A stretch of DNA of 64,000 bases, from NCBI GenBank assembly GCA_029061605.1, contig JAIDRT010000050.1:1-64000 (forward strand), read 5' to 3'. Each line of letters starts with the position of its first letter. Position 1 is the first letter of the stretch. Position numbers and translations under genes: made by a program. Of the stretch, positions 8,890 to 17,157 are shown one piece after another. Under the pieces are notes generated by a model that did not search any database, was not told the origin of the DNA, and worked only from the letters and a program-made list of their open reading frames with translations. This DNA is from Clostridia bacterium. GTDB lineage: Bacteria > Bacillota > Clostridia > Christensenellales > UBA3700.

Positions 8890-11199
8890 ATGTCGGAAAT
8901 ATCAAAATTGACTATTCTACCGCTTTTAGACGAAGTTGCATTGCCCAATTGTACTAAAAAATTGGATATAGTGAACAGAATGAACGCATTAAATTTAAAG
9001 GCTGTTCACAAAGAAGGCTCGCAGGTTTTTGCCGTCAAAATCAAGGACGGAAAAAAGTTTACTGATGAAGAAAGCGTATTTGAGTACGGAGTAATATGCA
9101 ATGTAAAGGAATATCGAGATAGGATAGATTTTTCCACGGTCGTTTTAGAGGGCGTTGCGCGTGCAAGGCTTATAGATATAGTTGATAGAGACGAGAGGGC
9201 TACTTGGGTCACTGTCAAGGAAGACAAGGGGATTGCGTTTGACGAATCCTTTAAAGACAATTTATATAGAGGTTTGCTATATAAAGACATTAAAAATCTT
9301 GAGAAATTGGGCGGGGCTATACCGCAAGCAGTATGGCTTGCATTTGAGAGAATGCAGGATACTTGCGATATTATGGATATTATTGCCGACTGCATAGGAG
9401 ATATAGACAGGCAGGCTTATATTGACGAGAGTAATTGCGAATTGAGGGCTCAAAGACTGTCTTCAACTTTAAAAGTTGAGGCTTATAAACTGGGCGTATT
9501 GAAAGATATCAATAAAAAACTTGATAATACATTGAGAGAAAATCAAAAAGAATTTGTTTTGAGAGAACAAATCAAGGTCATCAAGAAAGAACTTGGCGAC
9601 GAGGATAATGAAATCGAGGAAATCACTCAAAAAATCAAAGATTTAAAAGCGTCTGAAGAAGTCAAGAGTAAATTGCAGAAAGAACTTGACAGGATGCAGA
9701 GAATGAACGTTTCGTCTCCGGAGTATTCAATTTTGCGTAACTATCTTGATATTGCGCTGTCATTGCCGTGGGGCGAGTATACGCAGGATAACTTTGATTT
9801 AAAGCATATACGCGAAGTATTAGATAAAGAGCATTATGGAATAGATAAGGTAAAAAATAGAATTGTCGAGTCTATTGCGGTCAAAAAGTTGGCTGGAGAG
9901 AAGAATAAGGCGCCTATTATCTGCCTTGTTGGCTCTCCCGGTGTGGGCAAAACTTCAATAGCGCAGTCTATAGCGCGAGCGCTTGGCAAAGAATATATCC
10001 ATATGAGTTTGGGAGGAATCCGAGACGAAGCGGAAATCAGAGGACACCGCAAAACTTATATAGGAGCAATGCCTGGAAGAATTATTTCCTGTATGTCAAA
10101 GGCTAAGACGAGCAATCCGCTGTTTTTGTTGGACGAAATCGACAAAATGACCCAAGATATGCGCGGTGATCCGTCTAGCGCAATGCTTGAAGTGCTTGAT
10201 CCAAATCAAAATGCTAATTTTAGAGATAATTATCTAGAATTGCCATTTGATTTGTCGCAAGTAATGTTTATTATGACGGCAAATTCTCTTGCGAGCATCC
10301 AAAAACCTTTGCTAGACAGAATGGAAATAATAGAAATGGAAGGATATACCGTCGAAGAAAAGTTGGAGATATCCAAGAGATATCTTGTGCCTAAGCAAAA
10401 GGAGCAAAACGGTATCGAGGCTTGCGAGGTCGAGTTTGAAGATAAAGCGATTGAGGCGATCATTGACGGATATACCAGAGAATCTGGCGTAAGAGAGTTG
10501 GAAAGACAGATCGGCAGCGTATGTCGTAAGATAGCAACCAAAATTGTCGGTGGAGATAATATCAGTTATAACGTCACAGCGGAAAATCTGGCGGAATATC
10601 TTGGCGCTGTCAAATATCAAGGTGACGACGGAGTTGTCGGCGGGGAGATAGGCGCAGTTAACGGACTTGCTTGGACAAGCGTCGGCGGTGTAACTATGCC
10701 TATTGAAGTAAGACTGTTGCCGTATGGAAGCGGAAAAATACTTTTGACAGGCAGTCTTGGCGACGTTATGAAAGAATCTGCAGAGATAGCAGTGTCTTTG
10801 ATAAAGAGCAAGTGTGTTTCGCTTAATATAAGCGAAGAGACCTTTAATAAGCACGATATTCACATTCACGTGCCGGCGGGAGCAACGCCAAAAGATGGAC
10901 CAAGCGCGGGTATTGCGCTTGCGACAGCCGTATTGTCTGCGTTTACAGATAAGCCTGTTAAGAAAGATTTGGCAATGACCGGAGAAGTTACGTTGCGCGG
11001 TAAAGTCCTTGCGATCGGCGGACTTAAAGAAAAGACTTTGGGCGCAATGAGAAGCGGAATTAAGACTGTGATAATACCAAAGCAAAACCAAAAAGATATG
11101 CAGGAATTGCCAAAGAGCGTATTGGATGGCATTAATTTTGTGCTTGCAGAAAACGTTGCTACGGTATTTGAAGAGGCTTGCGGAATAAATTTTAATTAG
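8890..11199 (+). CDS. lon: ATP-dependent protease La
   Basis: A 769-residue LonA protease: a cytoplasmic homohexamer degrading damaged and regulatory proteins. Order: N-terminal LON substrate-binding domain (1-190), coiled coil (200-290), AAA+ module with Walker A GSPGVGKTS near residue 350 and Walker B LFLLDEIDK, then the S16 protease domain with the catalytic serine about S672 in DGPSAG and a lysine near 715 (GGLKEKTLGA). ATG 8890 is chosen over the in-frame TTG 8872 because AAAGGAG sits just before it. A hairpin lies in the presumed leader (8843-8866). The clpX terminator suggests lon has its own promoter, which I could not pin down. Confidence 0.95.
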   Translation: MSEISKLTILPLLDEVALPNCTKKLDIVNRMNALNLKAVHKEGSQVFAVKIKDGKKFTDEESVFEYGVICNVKEYRDRIDFSTVVLEGVARARLIDIVDRDERATWVTVKEDKGIAFDESFKDNLYRGLLYKDIKNLEKLGGAIPQAVWLAFERMQDTCDIMDIIADCIGDIDRQAYIDESNCELRAQRLSSTLKVEAYKLGVLKDINKKLDNTLRENQKEFVLREQIKVIKKELGDEDNEIEEITQKIKDLKASEEVKSKLQKELDRMQRMNVSSPEYSILRNYLDIALSLPWGEYTQDNFDLKHIREVLDKEHYGIDKVKNRIVESIAVKKLAGEKNKAPIICLVGSPGVGKTSIAQSIARALGKEYIHMSLGGIRDEAEIRGHRKTYIGAMPGRIISCMSKAKTSNPLFLLDEIDKMTQDMRGDPSSAMLEVLDPNQNANFRDNYLELPFDLSQVMFIMTANSLASIQKPLLDRMEIIEMEGYTVEEKLEISKRYLVPKQKEQNGIEACEVEFEDKAIEAIIDGYTRESGVRELERQIGSVCRKIATKIVGGDNISYNVTAENLAEYLGAVKYQGDDGVVGGEIGAVNGLAWTSVGGVTMPIEVRLLPYGSGKILLTGSLGDVMKESAEIAVSLIKSKCVSLNISEETFNKHDIHIHVPAGATPKDGPSAGIALATAVLSAFTDKPVKKDLAMTGEVTLRGKVLAIGGLKEKTLGAMRSGIKTVIIPKQNQKDMQELPKSVLDGINFVLAENVATVFEEACGINFN

Positions 11200-11290
11200 T
11201 TTTGTCAATCTTGTCGCAATTGCGGCGTTGATATTGCTATGTTCCTATGCCTCTATATAAATAATAATTAAACAGAGGAGGAAATGGCGT

Positions 11291-11884
11291 ATGGAAATCA
11301 AACAGTGTAAATTTATAACTTCTGTAGCAAATTGCAAAAATTGCGCAGATTACGGAATGCCTGAAATTGCTATTGCAGGCAAGTCAAACGTGGGGAAATC
11401 TTCTTTTATCAATTATCTAGTCAATAATAAGAGTATGGCGAAGACGTCTTCAACGCCCGGTAAAACACGGTTGCTTAACTACTTTGAGATAAACAAAGGC
11501 GAGTTGATGCTTGTCGATTTGCCTGGGTACGGTTATGCAAAAGTATCAGGGGAGATCAAGGATAACTGGGATGGATTGATAGGCGGATATTTGCTTGGAA
11601 GCAAGAGGCTTATCAACGTGTTTTTGCTTGTCGATATAAGGCACGAGCCGACTGCGCTTGATAAGCAAATGGTGGCTTATATGCATCATTATCAGATACC
11701 TTTTTGCGTGATTGCGACCAAGTGCGACAAACTTTCTAGGATGGCTTGTAATAAACAAAGAGGAGTAATTGCAAGAGAATTGTGCATAGGCGCGGACAAT
11801 ATTATGACGGTTTCTTCGCAGGCAAAAATGGGAAAGGAAGAGATTTTGGCAAAGATTGAACATTTGATAAATACTTACAAATAG
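11291..11884 (+). CDS. engB: Ribosome biogenesis GTPase YsxC/EngB
   Basis: A 197-residue TrmE-Era-type GTPase needed for late 50S assembly. G1 is GKSNVGKSS, the switch region is TPGKTRLLNYF, G3 is DLPGYGYA and G4 is TKCDKLS. Length and start are normal, with AGAGGAGG upstream of ATG 11291. lon-engB adjacency is typical of Firmicutes. A strong terminator (11967-12003) closes the unit. Confidence 0.95.
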   Translation: MEIKQCKFITSVANCKNCADYGMPEIAIAGKSNVGKSSFINYLVNNKSMAKTSSTPGKTRLLNYFEINKGELMLVDLPGYGYAKVSGEIKDNWDGLIGGYLLGSKRLINVFLLVDIRHEPTALDKQMVAYMHHYQIPFCVIATKCDKLSRMACNKQRGVIARELCIGADNIMTVSSQAKMGKEEILAKIEHLINTYK

Positions 11885-11966
11885 CCGTACATATACTTAA
11901 AGTATTCTCATTTAAAGCACTTTTCATAAATATTAGAAGAAAATAATACGTTTTTTAATATAATTT

Positions 11967-12003
11967 AAAGACAAGTGAAGTTTTTGCTCACTTGTCTTTT
12001 TTT
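11967..12003 (+). terminator. Terminator after engB
   Basis: AAAGACAAGTGA (11967-11978) pairs with TCACTTGTCTTT (11988-11999) over 12 bp, followed by a T run. Confidence 0.85.
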
Positions 12004-12101
12004 GCTGTTTGCAGTAACAAAAATTCAACTTGCCGAATATATAATTGTGAGCATACAAAATTCTGTGTGCAATTATGACAGTAAAATAGGAGGAAGAATA
12101 T

Positions 12102-12785
12102 ATGTCATTTTCAAATAATTGCAAGTCCGACAAAATTCCCGGACCGATAAGAGGAAACGGCGGATTGAGCGGCATTTGCGAGAGGGTGTGCATACAGTGT
12201 GACAAGGTGTTGGATATGTGTATGCGACAAGAAACTCTCACCGATTTGAGCGTTACGCTCACAGACGTTGAGCCTGCTACGGGATTGGTTGCGCCTTATA
12301 CTTTTGTCAGCGCCAACGCTACGAGTTCTCAGGCGGTAGTAAGCGATTTGATTGTTACTCCTCTCAAGGACGACAATTGTTCGTCGAGAGTGCAGTGTAC
12401 AATAAGCGTTCCTGTTCAGGTGAATTTTGTTGACGCCAACGGCACGAGAGGAACTGGAAGCGCTACGATTTCGGTTGAGAGAGACGTGGTATTACATACG
12501 TCTGCGCCGTCCGTTATGCCGTATTCCATAGTTGCGTCGGCTTCGCTTTACAGCGCAAGGGGTACTTACGTGAGCGGAACTGAGTTTACTCTCACGGTAT
12601 GTCTGACTACGATTTTGAAAGTAATTATGCAGGTGCACTTGCTTATCCCAAGTTACGGCTATTGCTATATACCGCCGTGTCAGGAATTTAACGAACAGGT
12701 ATGCGACGGCTTCTTTGATTTGCCCCTTTATCCGCAAGAATGTGGGGTAGACAACCGTTGTAAGTGCAATCTCAACAACAACTGA
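12102..12785 (+). CDS. Conserved hypothetical, Cys-rich beta-type protein (possible spore-surface protein)
   Basis: 227 residues, function unknown. I recall similar Clostridia hypotheticals sharing a CDKVLDMCMRQET-like stretch and an SYGYCYIPPCQE-like stretch, without a named domain. Visible: a Cys-rich N-terminus (GICERVCIQCDKVLDMC, residues about 24-43), a middle third of alternating Thr/Val/Ser segments suggesting beta strands, and a Cys-rich C-terminus (six Cys in the last 45 residues). There is no signal peptide or membrane segment. It has a strong AGGAGG site, sits alone between two terminators, and so is a monocistron. A spore-coat or exosporium role would fit the Cys content and the sporulating host but is inference only. 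A CATACAAA stretch near 12054 could be part of a sporulation-sigma promoter; the match is weak. Confidence 0.7.
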   Translation: MSFSNNCKSDKIPGPIRGNGGLSGICERVCIQCDKVLDMCMRQETLTDLSVTLTDVEPATGLVAPYTFVSANATSSQAVVSDLIVTPLKDDNCSSRVQCTISVPVQVNFVDANGTRGTGSATISVERDVVLHTSAPSVMPYSIVASASLYSARGTYVSGTEFTLTVCLTTILKVIMQVHLLIPSYGYCYIPPCQEFNEQVCDGFFDLPLYPQECGVDNRCKCNLNNN

Positions 12786-12801
12786 TAAGACGTATGATAT
12801 A

Positions 12802-12832
12802 AGGGTAGCGAAGTATGGTTTGCTACCTTTAT
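12802..12832 (+). terminator. Terminator after the 12102 gene
   Basis: GGTAGC (12804-12809) pairs with GCTACC (12822-12827), followed by TTTATATT. Stem short, 6 bp. Confidence 0.55.
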
Positions 12833-12954
12833 ATTATTATTTTATTATTTTATAACTTAATCAATATTTATGGACGACAGTATATATCAGCCGTATTTTT
12901 GCCGTAGGCGTTAGGATTTGGGACATCGACGTGGATAAATATTAAGCCAAACAG

Positions 12955-12983
12955 TTGAGAAATATTTGTAGATTTGTTATAAT
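12955..12983 (+). promoter_or_regulatory. Promoter of phosphoesterase gene, predicted leaderless
   Basis: TTGAGA (12955-12960), 17-nt spacer, TATAAT (12978-12983). Only 6 nt (TTATCT) separate the -10 from ATG 12990, so the start codon lies at the expected +1. No Shine-Dalgarno. Confidence 0.7.
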
Positions 12984-12989
12984 TTATCT

Positions 12990-13682
12990 ATGGATATTTA
13001 CGCAATAAGCGATCTGCATTTGTCTTTTTCGGAGGACAAGCCTATGGATGTGTTCGGGGCTTGTTGGGAAGGTCATTGGCAAAAGATTTGCGACGACTGG
13101 AAGTTAAAAGTAAAAGATGAGGATGTCGTGCTTATTGCAGGCGATATCTCTTGGGCAATGACGCTGGAAAATGCGCTACTAGATATAACTGAAATTGCAA
13201 AACTGCCAGGCAAAAAAGTAATAGTCAAGGGCAATCACGATTACTGGTGGAATTCCGTATCAAAGATACGCAAGGCTCTGCCTAAGGATTTTTTTGTGAT
13301 ACAAAACGACGCTATCAAGTTTGGCGGCGTTGTCGTATGTGGTACGAGACTTTGGAATTTAACAAATCAGAGCGCGGCGGACAAAAAGATAAATGAGAGA
13401 GAGAAGATAAGGCTCGAATTGTCGTTGGATAGCGCGTTGAAACTCAAGGAAGATGGCGATAGGATTGTGGTAATGTGTCACTATCCACCATTTGATGCGA
13501 CTTTAAATGACAGTGAGTATACTGCGATAATCGAAAGATACGGAGTGGATAGCGTTGTATACGGACATCTTCACGGTAAAGATTGCAGGGCAGTCAAGTA
13601 TATGGAGAAGAACTTTGTAAAGTATTACTTGACCTCTTGCGATCAGATTGATAACAAATTGATCAAAATACTTTCTGTATAA
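12990..13682 (+). CDS. Calcineurin-like metallophosphoesterase
   Basis: 230 residues with the full calcineurin-like metal set: DLHLS at residue 8, GDISW near 52, GNHDYWW near 81, CHYPP and GHLHG near the C-terminus. It is probably a cytoplasmic phosphohydrolase of the COG1768 type; the substrate is unknown. The start is fixed because the first metal ligand is only seven residues in. It is preceded by a promoter whose -10 is 6 nt from the ATG and has no ribosome-binding site, so it should be translated from a leaderless mRNA. It appears monocistronic. Confidence 0.88.
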   Translation: MDIYAISDLHLSFSEDKPMDVFGACWEGHWQKICDDWKLKVKDEDVVLIAGDISWAMTLENALLDITEIAKLPGKKVIVKGNHDYWWNSVSKIRKALPKDFFVIQNDAIKFGGVVVCGTRLWNLTNQSAADKKINEREKIRLELSLDSALKLKEDGDRIVVMCHYPPFDATLNDSEYTAIIERYGVDSVVYGHLHGKDCRAVKYMEKNFVKYYLTSCDQIDNKLIKILSV

Positions 13683-13920
13683 TAATAAAAAATTTTTATA
13701 TAATTAACCGTAGGGTATTGACATTTGTATAATTTAATTATATAATGAAAAAGTAGATTGCAATTTTGCAGTCTTCGCGCTTTTTGCGAAAAATAGAATT
13801 GAATAATCAAAGAGACGTTTGTCGACAATTTTTTAAAGTAACATCCAAAGAGTTCTAACTAATAATTGCGACAAGGCTTTTAAAATCTGTGTGATAAAGC
13901 CTAAAACCTCTTTTATCCAA
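13683..13920 (+). other. Intergenic transcript candidate upstream of mraZ
   Basis: No coding region. A consensus promoter at 13718-13746 points rightwards, with predicted +1 near 13753. The RNA would open with AGATTGCA/TGCAGTCT (8-bp stem, 4-nt loop, with T-G wobbles) and then TCGC/GCGA, and would reach a weak terminator-like hairpin, AGGCTTT (13874-13880) with AAAGCCT (13896-13902), followed by AAAACCTCTTTT. This may be a small RNA of about 155 nt or an early part of a long mraZ leader. Confidence 0.4.
13718..13746 (+). promoter_or_regulatory. Orphan consensus promoter upstream of mraZ
   Basis: TTGACA (13718-13723), 17-nt spacer, TATAAT (13741-13746): a perfect vegetative promoter with no open reading frame in the following 400 nt. 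Confidence 0.7.
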
Positions 13921-13924
13921 AACA

Positions 13925-13964
13925 TTTCCAATCGTTTCCCAAAAGTGCGAAATTTTTCCCAAAA
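13925..13964 (-). promoter_or_regulatory. MraZ-box-like array, distal
   Basis: Read on the minus strand, TTTTGGGAAA occurs at 13955-13964 and 13935-13944 and TTGGAAA at 13925-13931, in register every 10 or 20 nt. Known MraZ operators are TGGGN repeats spaced 10 nt. The match to that pattern is seen; binding is inferred. Confidence 0.45.
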
Positions 13965-14084
13965 TGGAGAAAAATTGCAAAGAAATTGAAACTTTGAAAA
14001 CATAACAATAATTCATATATCTTTTTATTATATACTATGTATATAATATTTAAGAATTAAGTTTTGAAAGTGCCTTCAAAAAAT

Positions 14085-14117
14085 TCTGGGAAAATTTTGG
14101 AAAAACTTTTGCAAAAT
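14085..14117 (+). promoter_or_regulatory. MraZ-box-like array, proximal
   Basis: Three head-to-tail 11-nt units, TCTGGGAAAAT, TTTGGAAAAAC and TTTTGCAAAAT, fill 14085-14117 and end 3 nt before the mraZ -35. Position and spacing fit autoregulation by MraZ as known in Escherichia coli and Mollicutes; the units drift from TGGG to TTGC. Confidence 0.45.
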
Positions 14118-14120
14118 TTA

Positions 14121-14149
14121 TTGACAAACAATTCTTTTATTTGTATAAT
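14121..14149 (+). promoter_or_regulatory. Promoter of the mraZ (dcw) operon
   Basis: TTGACA (14121-14126), 17-nt spacer, TATAAT (14144-14149), a perfect consensus. Predicted +1 is near 14156, leaving a 20-nt leader that contains AAGGAGA before ATG 14176. Confidence 0.85.
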
Positions 14150-14175
14150 AAATGTGTAACAGTTAAGGAGACGCA

Positions 14176-14631
14176 ATGAAGGCACTTTTCGGAAGTATCA
14201 AAATACAAGCGGATGAGAGAGGACGTATTAGAATACCGTCTTCGTTTCGCGAGTATTTCGGCGACAGCGCTCTTTACTGTACGGTTATCAACGGAGCAAA
14301 GTGTCTGACGATTTTCGGACAGGAAGTAATGGACAACTTGTACGCTCAAATGGGCGGACAAACTGAGATAGGCGAGACGGAGAACTATTGCAGAATGAGA
14401 GACTTCCTTGAGAGCATACGCGTCATTAACGAAGATAAGCAAAGACGCTTTACGATCACTCAAGATGAAGATGACATAATTTTTGAAGTAGAGCGCAATA
14501 TGGTCTTTGTGGGAATGTTCAATAAGTTGGAACTTTGGAAAAAGAGCGATTACGACGAATACAAGGCTAATCGCAAGCAGACTACCGGCGGCGTAATGAC
14601 CAATGCCGAGGGCAAGGCGTTGACTTGGTGA
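14176..14631 (+). CDS. mraZ: Transcriptional regulator MraZ
   Basis: 151 residues with two AbrB-like MraZ half-domains: DERGRIRIPSSFREYF near residues 12-27 and the degenerate second copy NEDKQRRFTITQDE near 83-96. The family forms octameric or dodecameric rings binding TGGGN repeats before mraZ and controlling the division cluster. The second repeat lacks the usual DxxGRxxIP core. A strong promoter and AAGGAGA precede it, and two box-like arrays lie upstream. rsmH follows 4 nt later. Confidence 0.93.
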   Translation: MKALFGSIKIQADERGRIRIPSSFREYFGDSALYCTVINGAKCLTIFGQEVMDNLYAQMGGQTEIGETENYCRMRDFLESIRVINEDKQRRFTITQDEDDIIFEVERNMVFVGMFNKLELWKKSDYDEYKANRKQTTGGVMTNAEGKALTW

Positions 14632-14635
14632 CAAA

Positions 14636-15568
14636 ATGGAATTCAAGCACAAGCCTGTGATGCTTCAAGAGTGCATAGAGGGATTGGAAATAAATCCTGA
14701 CGGAGTTTATCTCGACTGTACGCTTGGAGGCGGAGGACACAGCAGCCAAATACTTGCAAGGCTCAAAGGCGGAAGACTTATTGCAGTAGACAAAGACGCC
14801 GACGCGTTGAAAAGCGCGCAAAAGAGACTTGAAGAGTATAAAGACAAAATTACTTATATCCACGACGACTTTAAGAACGTCATAAGTCACTTGGACGAAC
14901 TTGGAGTGCAAAAGTTGGACGGCGTGTTGATAGACCTTGGGGTATCTTCTTATCAACTCGACAATGCAGACAGAGGATTTTCCTACAATGCGGACGCTCC
15001 GCTGGATATGAGAATGGATCAGAGCCAATATCTTGACGCAAAGAAAGTAGTCAATGAGTATTCGCAAGAAGCATTGGCAGACGTGATATGGCAATACGGA
15101 GAAGATAAACTCTCCAGAGCGATAGCAAGAAACATAGTCGAGTATCGCAAGACAAAGGCGATAGAGACGACGGGAGAACTTGCAAAGATAGTAGAAGAGG
15201 CTTATCCGGCAAAACTCAGATGGAAGTTTGGGAATCCCTGTAAGAGAACTTTCCAAGCCATACGGATAGAGGTAAACGGCGAACTAAAAGATTTGGACAG
15301 AGTGGTCAATGATTTAGTTTTGAGGTTGAAAGCAGGTGGAAGAATATGTATCATAACCTTCCACTCTTTGGAGGACAGAATAGTAAAAAGGGTGTTTGTG
15401 GAACTCAATAAAGAATGCATCTGTCCTCCGCATCAACCGATATGCACTTGCAACAAGAGAAGAGACGTTGAGATAATCACAAAAAAACCGCTAGTTGCAA
15501 GCAAACAGGAACTTGAAGACAATTCTCGCGCGAGTTGCGCAAAGTTGAGAATTGCTCAAAGGGTTTAA
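14636..15568 (+). CDS. rsmH: 16S rRNA (cytosine-1402-N4)-methyltransferase
   Basis: 310 residues; methylates N4 of C1402 in the 30S P site using SAM. The SAM-binding DCTLGGGGHSS motif is near residue 24, then GVLIDLGVSSYQLD near 100 and the FHSLEDRIVK motif near 238. Length is normal. It follows mraZ by 4 nt with GGTGA as ribosome-binding site, the conserved mraZ-rsmH pair that opens the dcw cluster. Confidence 0.96.
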   Translation: MEFKHKPVMLQECIEGLEINPDGVYLDCTLGGGGHSSQILARLKGGRLIAVDKDADALKSAQKRLEEYKDKITYIHDDFKNVISHLDELGVQKLDGVLIDLGVSSYQLDNADRGFSYNADAPLDMRMDQSQYLDAKKVVNEYSQEALADVIWQYGEDKLSRAIARNIVEYRKTKAIETTGELAKIVEEAYPAKLRWKFGNPCKRTFQAIRIEVNGELKDLDRVVNDLVLRLKAGGRICIITFHSLEDRIVKRVFVELNKECICPPHQPICTCNKRRDVEIITKKPLVASKQELEDNSRASCAKLRIAQRV

Positions 15569-15622
15569 AGGGTAACAAATAAAAGAATATAAATATAGGT
15601 GTATTGAACAAGGAGGTGTATT

Positions 15623-16270
15623 ATGTCATTTGCAGTAAGAGACAGAAGAGCGCAGGACGAAAGCGTTAACTACGACCAGCAAGGTCCAGACAGAGAGGTA
15701 TATATCAGACAAGCGGGATATTCGCAACCGGATTATATGAATGGCGGATATAGTTATACTTATAATCAAGGGTATAATCAAGATTATCAATATCAAGGTC
15801 AGCCGCAATATACTGGCTATTTCCAAACGCAGGCGTCACAATACGTCAACAATGGATTTAGCACTCCGCAATACAACTATAACTATAATTACACGAACAG
15901 CCAAGAGCAGTATCAACAGGATATGCAGTTCAATCAGAACTACGATCGCGGCGCTCAGGCAAAAAAGATCAGCAGAGAGAGAGTAGGCAAAAAGAATATC
16001 AATAAAGATATGATAAAGATAATCGTTACGGTTATGGTCGTTGCTCTCGCAATTTGCGGACTTTTGATCGCAAATCAATTTATTTCCGCAAATCAGGCTC
16101 AGGCAGAAGAAGACGTTCAAAACCTTGACAGCGAATTGCTTGCAAGCGTAGTCACCGAAGAGGGAAGTTACGTTCCAACCAACGTAACTATCATTCCTGA
16201 ATATGAATATGAGCAAAGCACCAATTGGTTTGACAAGTTTTGCGACAGTTTGGGCTTGAAACTAAAATAA
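15623..16270 (+). CDS. Uncharacterised one-pass membrane protein at the ftsL position
   Basis: 215 residues, not recognised by sequence. Residues 1-110 are a cytoplasmic tail extremely rich in Tyr, Gln and Asn; a basic patch (KKISRERVGKKNINK) follows, then one membrane helix at about 131-151 and a short acidic external part of about 65 residues. It lies between rsmH and the division PBP, where ftsL is normally found, and topology (inside N-terminus, one helix, short outside domain) also fits FtsL/DivIC. However, the external part has no clear coiled coil or leucine heptads. AAGGAGGTG precedes ATG 15623. A terminator follows at 16312, so it is the last gene of the mraZ transcript. Confidence 0.75.
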   Translation: MSFAVRDRRAQDESVNYDQQGPDREVYIRQAGYSQPDYMNGGYSYTYNQGYNQDYQYQGQPQYTGYFQTQASQYVNNGFSTPQYNYNYNYTNSQEQYQQDMQFNQNYDRGAQAKKISRERVGKKNINKDMIKIIVTVMVVALAICGLLIANQFISANQAQAEEDVQNLDSELLASVVTEEGSYVPTNVTIIPEYEYEQSTNWFDKFCDSLGLKLK

Positions 16271-16306
16271 GACTTTCACACACTCCATCTTAATATATTT
16301 AACTAC

Positions 16307-16345
16307 AAAATGGCGTTCCGACAAAAGGACGCCCTTTTGTTTTGT
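16307..16345 (+). terminator. Terminator after the ftsL-position gene
   Basis: AAAATGGCGTTCC (from 16307) pairs with GGACGCCCTTTT (16327-16338) with one bulged T and one mismatch, loop GACAAAA, followed by GTTTTG. Confidence 0.7.
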
Positions 16346-16354
16346 ATTTGATAC

Positions 16355-16383
16355 TTGAATAATTATATTAAATGTGCTATGAT
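16355..16383 (+). promoter_or_regulatory. Promoter of the GNAT gene, predicted leaderless
   Basis: TTGAAT (16355-16360), 17-nt spacer, TATGAT (16378-16383). Six nt (TGACTT) separate it from ATG 16390, so the ATG is at the expected +1; no Shine-Dalgarno. Confidence 0.65.
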
Positions 16384-16389
16384 TGACTT

Positions 16390-17145
16390 ATGGATACGAT
16401 AGAAAAAACTTTGGAATATCATCCGTTGATAATGACACTTGACAGTTTTGACGGAGTTCCTAAATATGCATTGCCTGACGGATATAAATTTGTCTTTTGG
16501 AACGGCGATTGCGATATTGAAAATTGGATAAATATTCATTTGCGCACTGGAGAGTTTGCAAGTTGGGAAGAAGGCGAGAGTACTTTCCATAGTTTTTATG
16601 ATAAATTTTATCAAGAACTATTCAAGAGATGTTTTTTTATAGAGAATAAAAACGGAGAAAAGATTGCAACTGCGACAGTCTCGCCGTCAAAAGAATTTGG
16701 ATACAATTGTGTGATTGACTGGCTGGGGATAAGCAGGCAATTTCAAGGTAAGAATTTGGCAAGACCGCTTATTTCGCAAACTTTGACTTTGGCGCAGAAT
16801 TTAGGATATGACAAAATTGCGTTGCATACTCAGACGCATACTTGGCTTGCGGCAAAACTATATCTTGATTTTGGTTTTGCTCCGTATAATATTCAAGACA
16901 GAAGAGGTTGGCAGATACTCAAAACATTGACAAATCATTCTTCGCTTAAGGATTTTGAGACTTTGAAAGAAGAGATATTTGATCCCTTGATAGTCAACAT
17001 TAAAAACCAACTTGACAAAATGCATAGAGAGTATTTTTATAGCGTTTGGTACATTGACGGACGGAACGACGTGTTAGTCAACGATCAAGGCAAGTTTTTT
17101 CATTACAAGTTTTTTGATGAAGGCAAATTGCTTAAAAAAGTTTAA
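16390..17145 (+). CDS. GNAT-family N-acetyltransferase
   Basis: 251 residues. A GNAT acetyl-CoA fold is indicated by WLGISRQFQGKNLARPLISQTLTLAQ (about residues 116-141, motif A) followed by LYLDFGFAPYN (motif B) near 157-167. The substrate is unknown. The N-terminal 60 residues and C-terminal 70 residues lie outside the core fold and I do not recognise them. It sits inside the dcw cluster but has its own promoter and its own terminator, so it looks like an independent insertion, probably expressed from a leaderless mRNA. Confidence 0.82.
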   Translation: MDTIEKTLEYHPLIMTLDSFDGVPKYALPDGYKFVFWNGDCDIENWINIHLRTGEFASWEEGESTFHSFYDKFYQELFKRCFFIENKNGEKIATATVSPSKEFGYNCVIDWLGISRQFQGKNLARPLISQTLTLAQNLGYDKIALHTQTHTWLAAKLYLDFGFAPYNIQDRRGWQILKTLTNHSSLKDFETLKEEIFDPLIVNIKNQLDKMHREYFYSVWYIDGRNDVLVNDQGKFFHYKFFDEGKLLKKV

Positions 17146-17157
17146 ATTTATTTAATA

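Noticed and set aside
10312..11208. Minus-strand open frame of 298 codons opposite lon
   Set aside because: Antisense to the Lon protease and AAA domains; no domain or start signal.
13818..13834. TTGTCGACAA palindrome upstream of mraZ as a Spo0A or LexA site
   Set aside because: It is TGTCGAC, not TGTCGAA, and not a LexA box; the same string also occurs inside ftsA.
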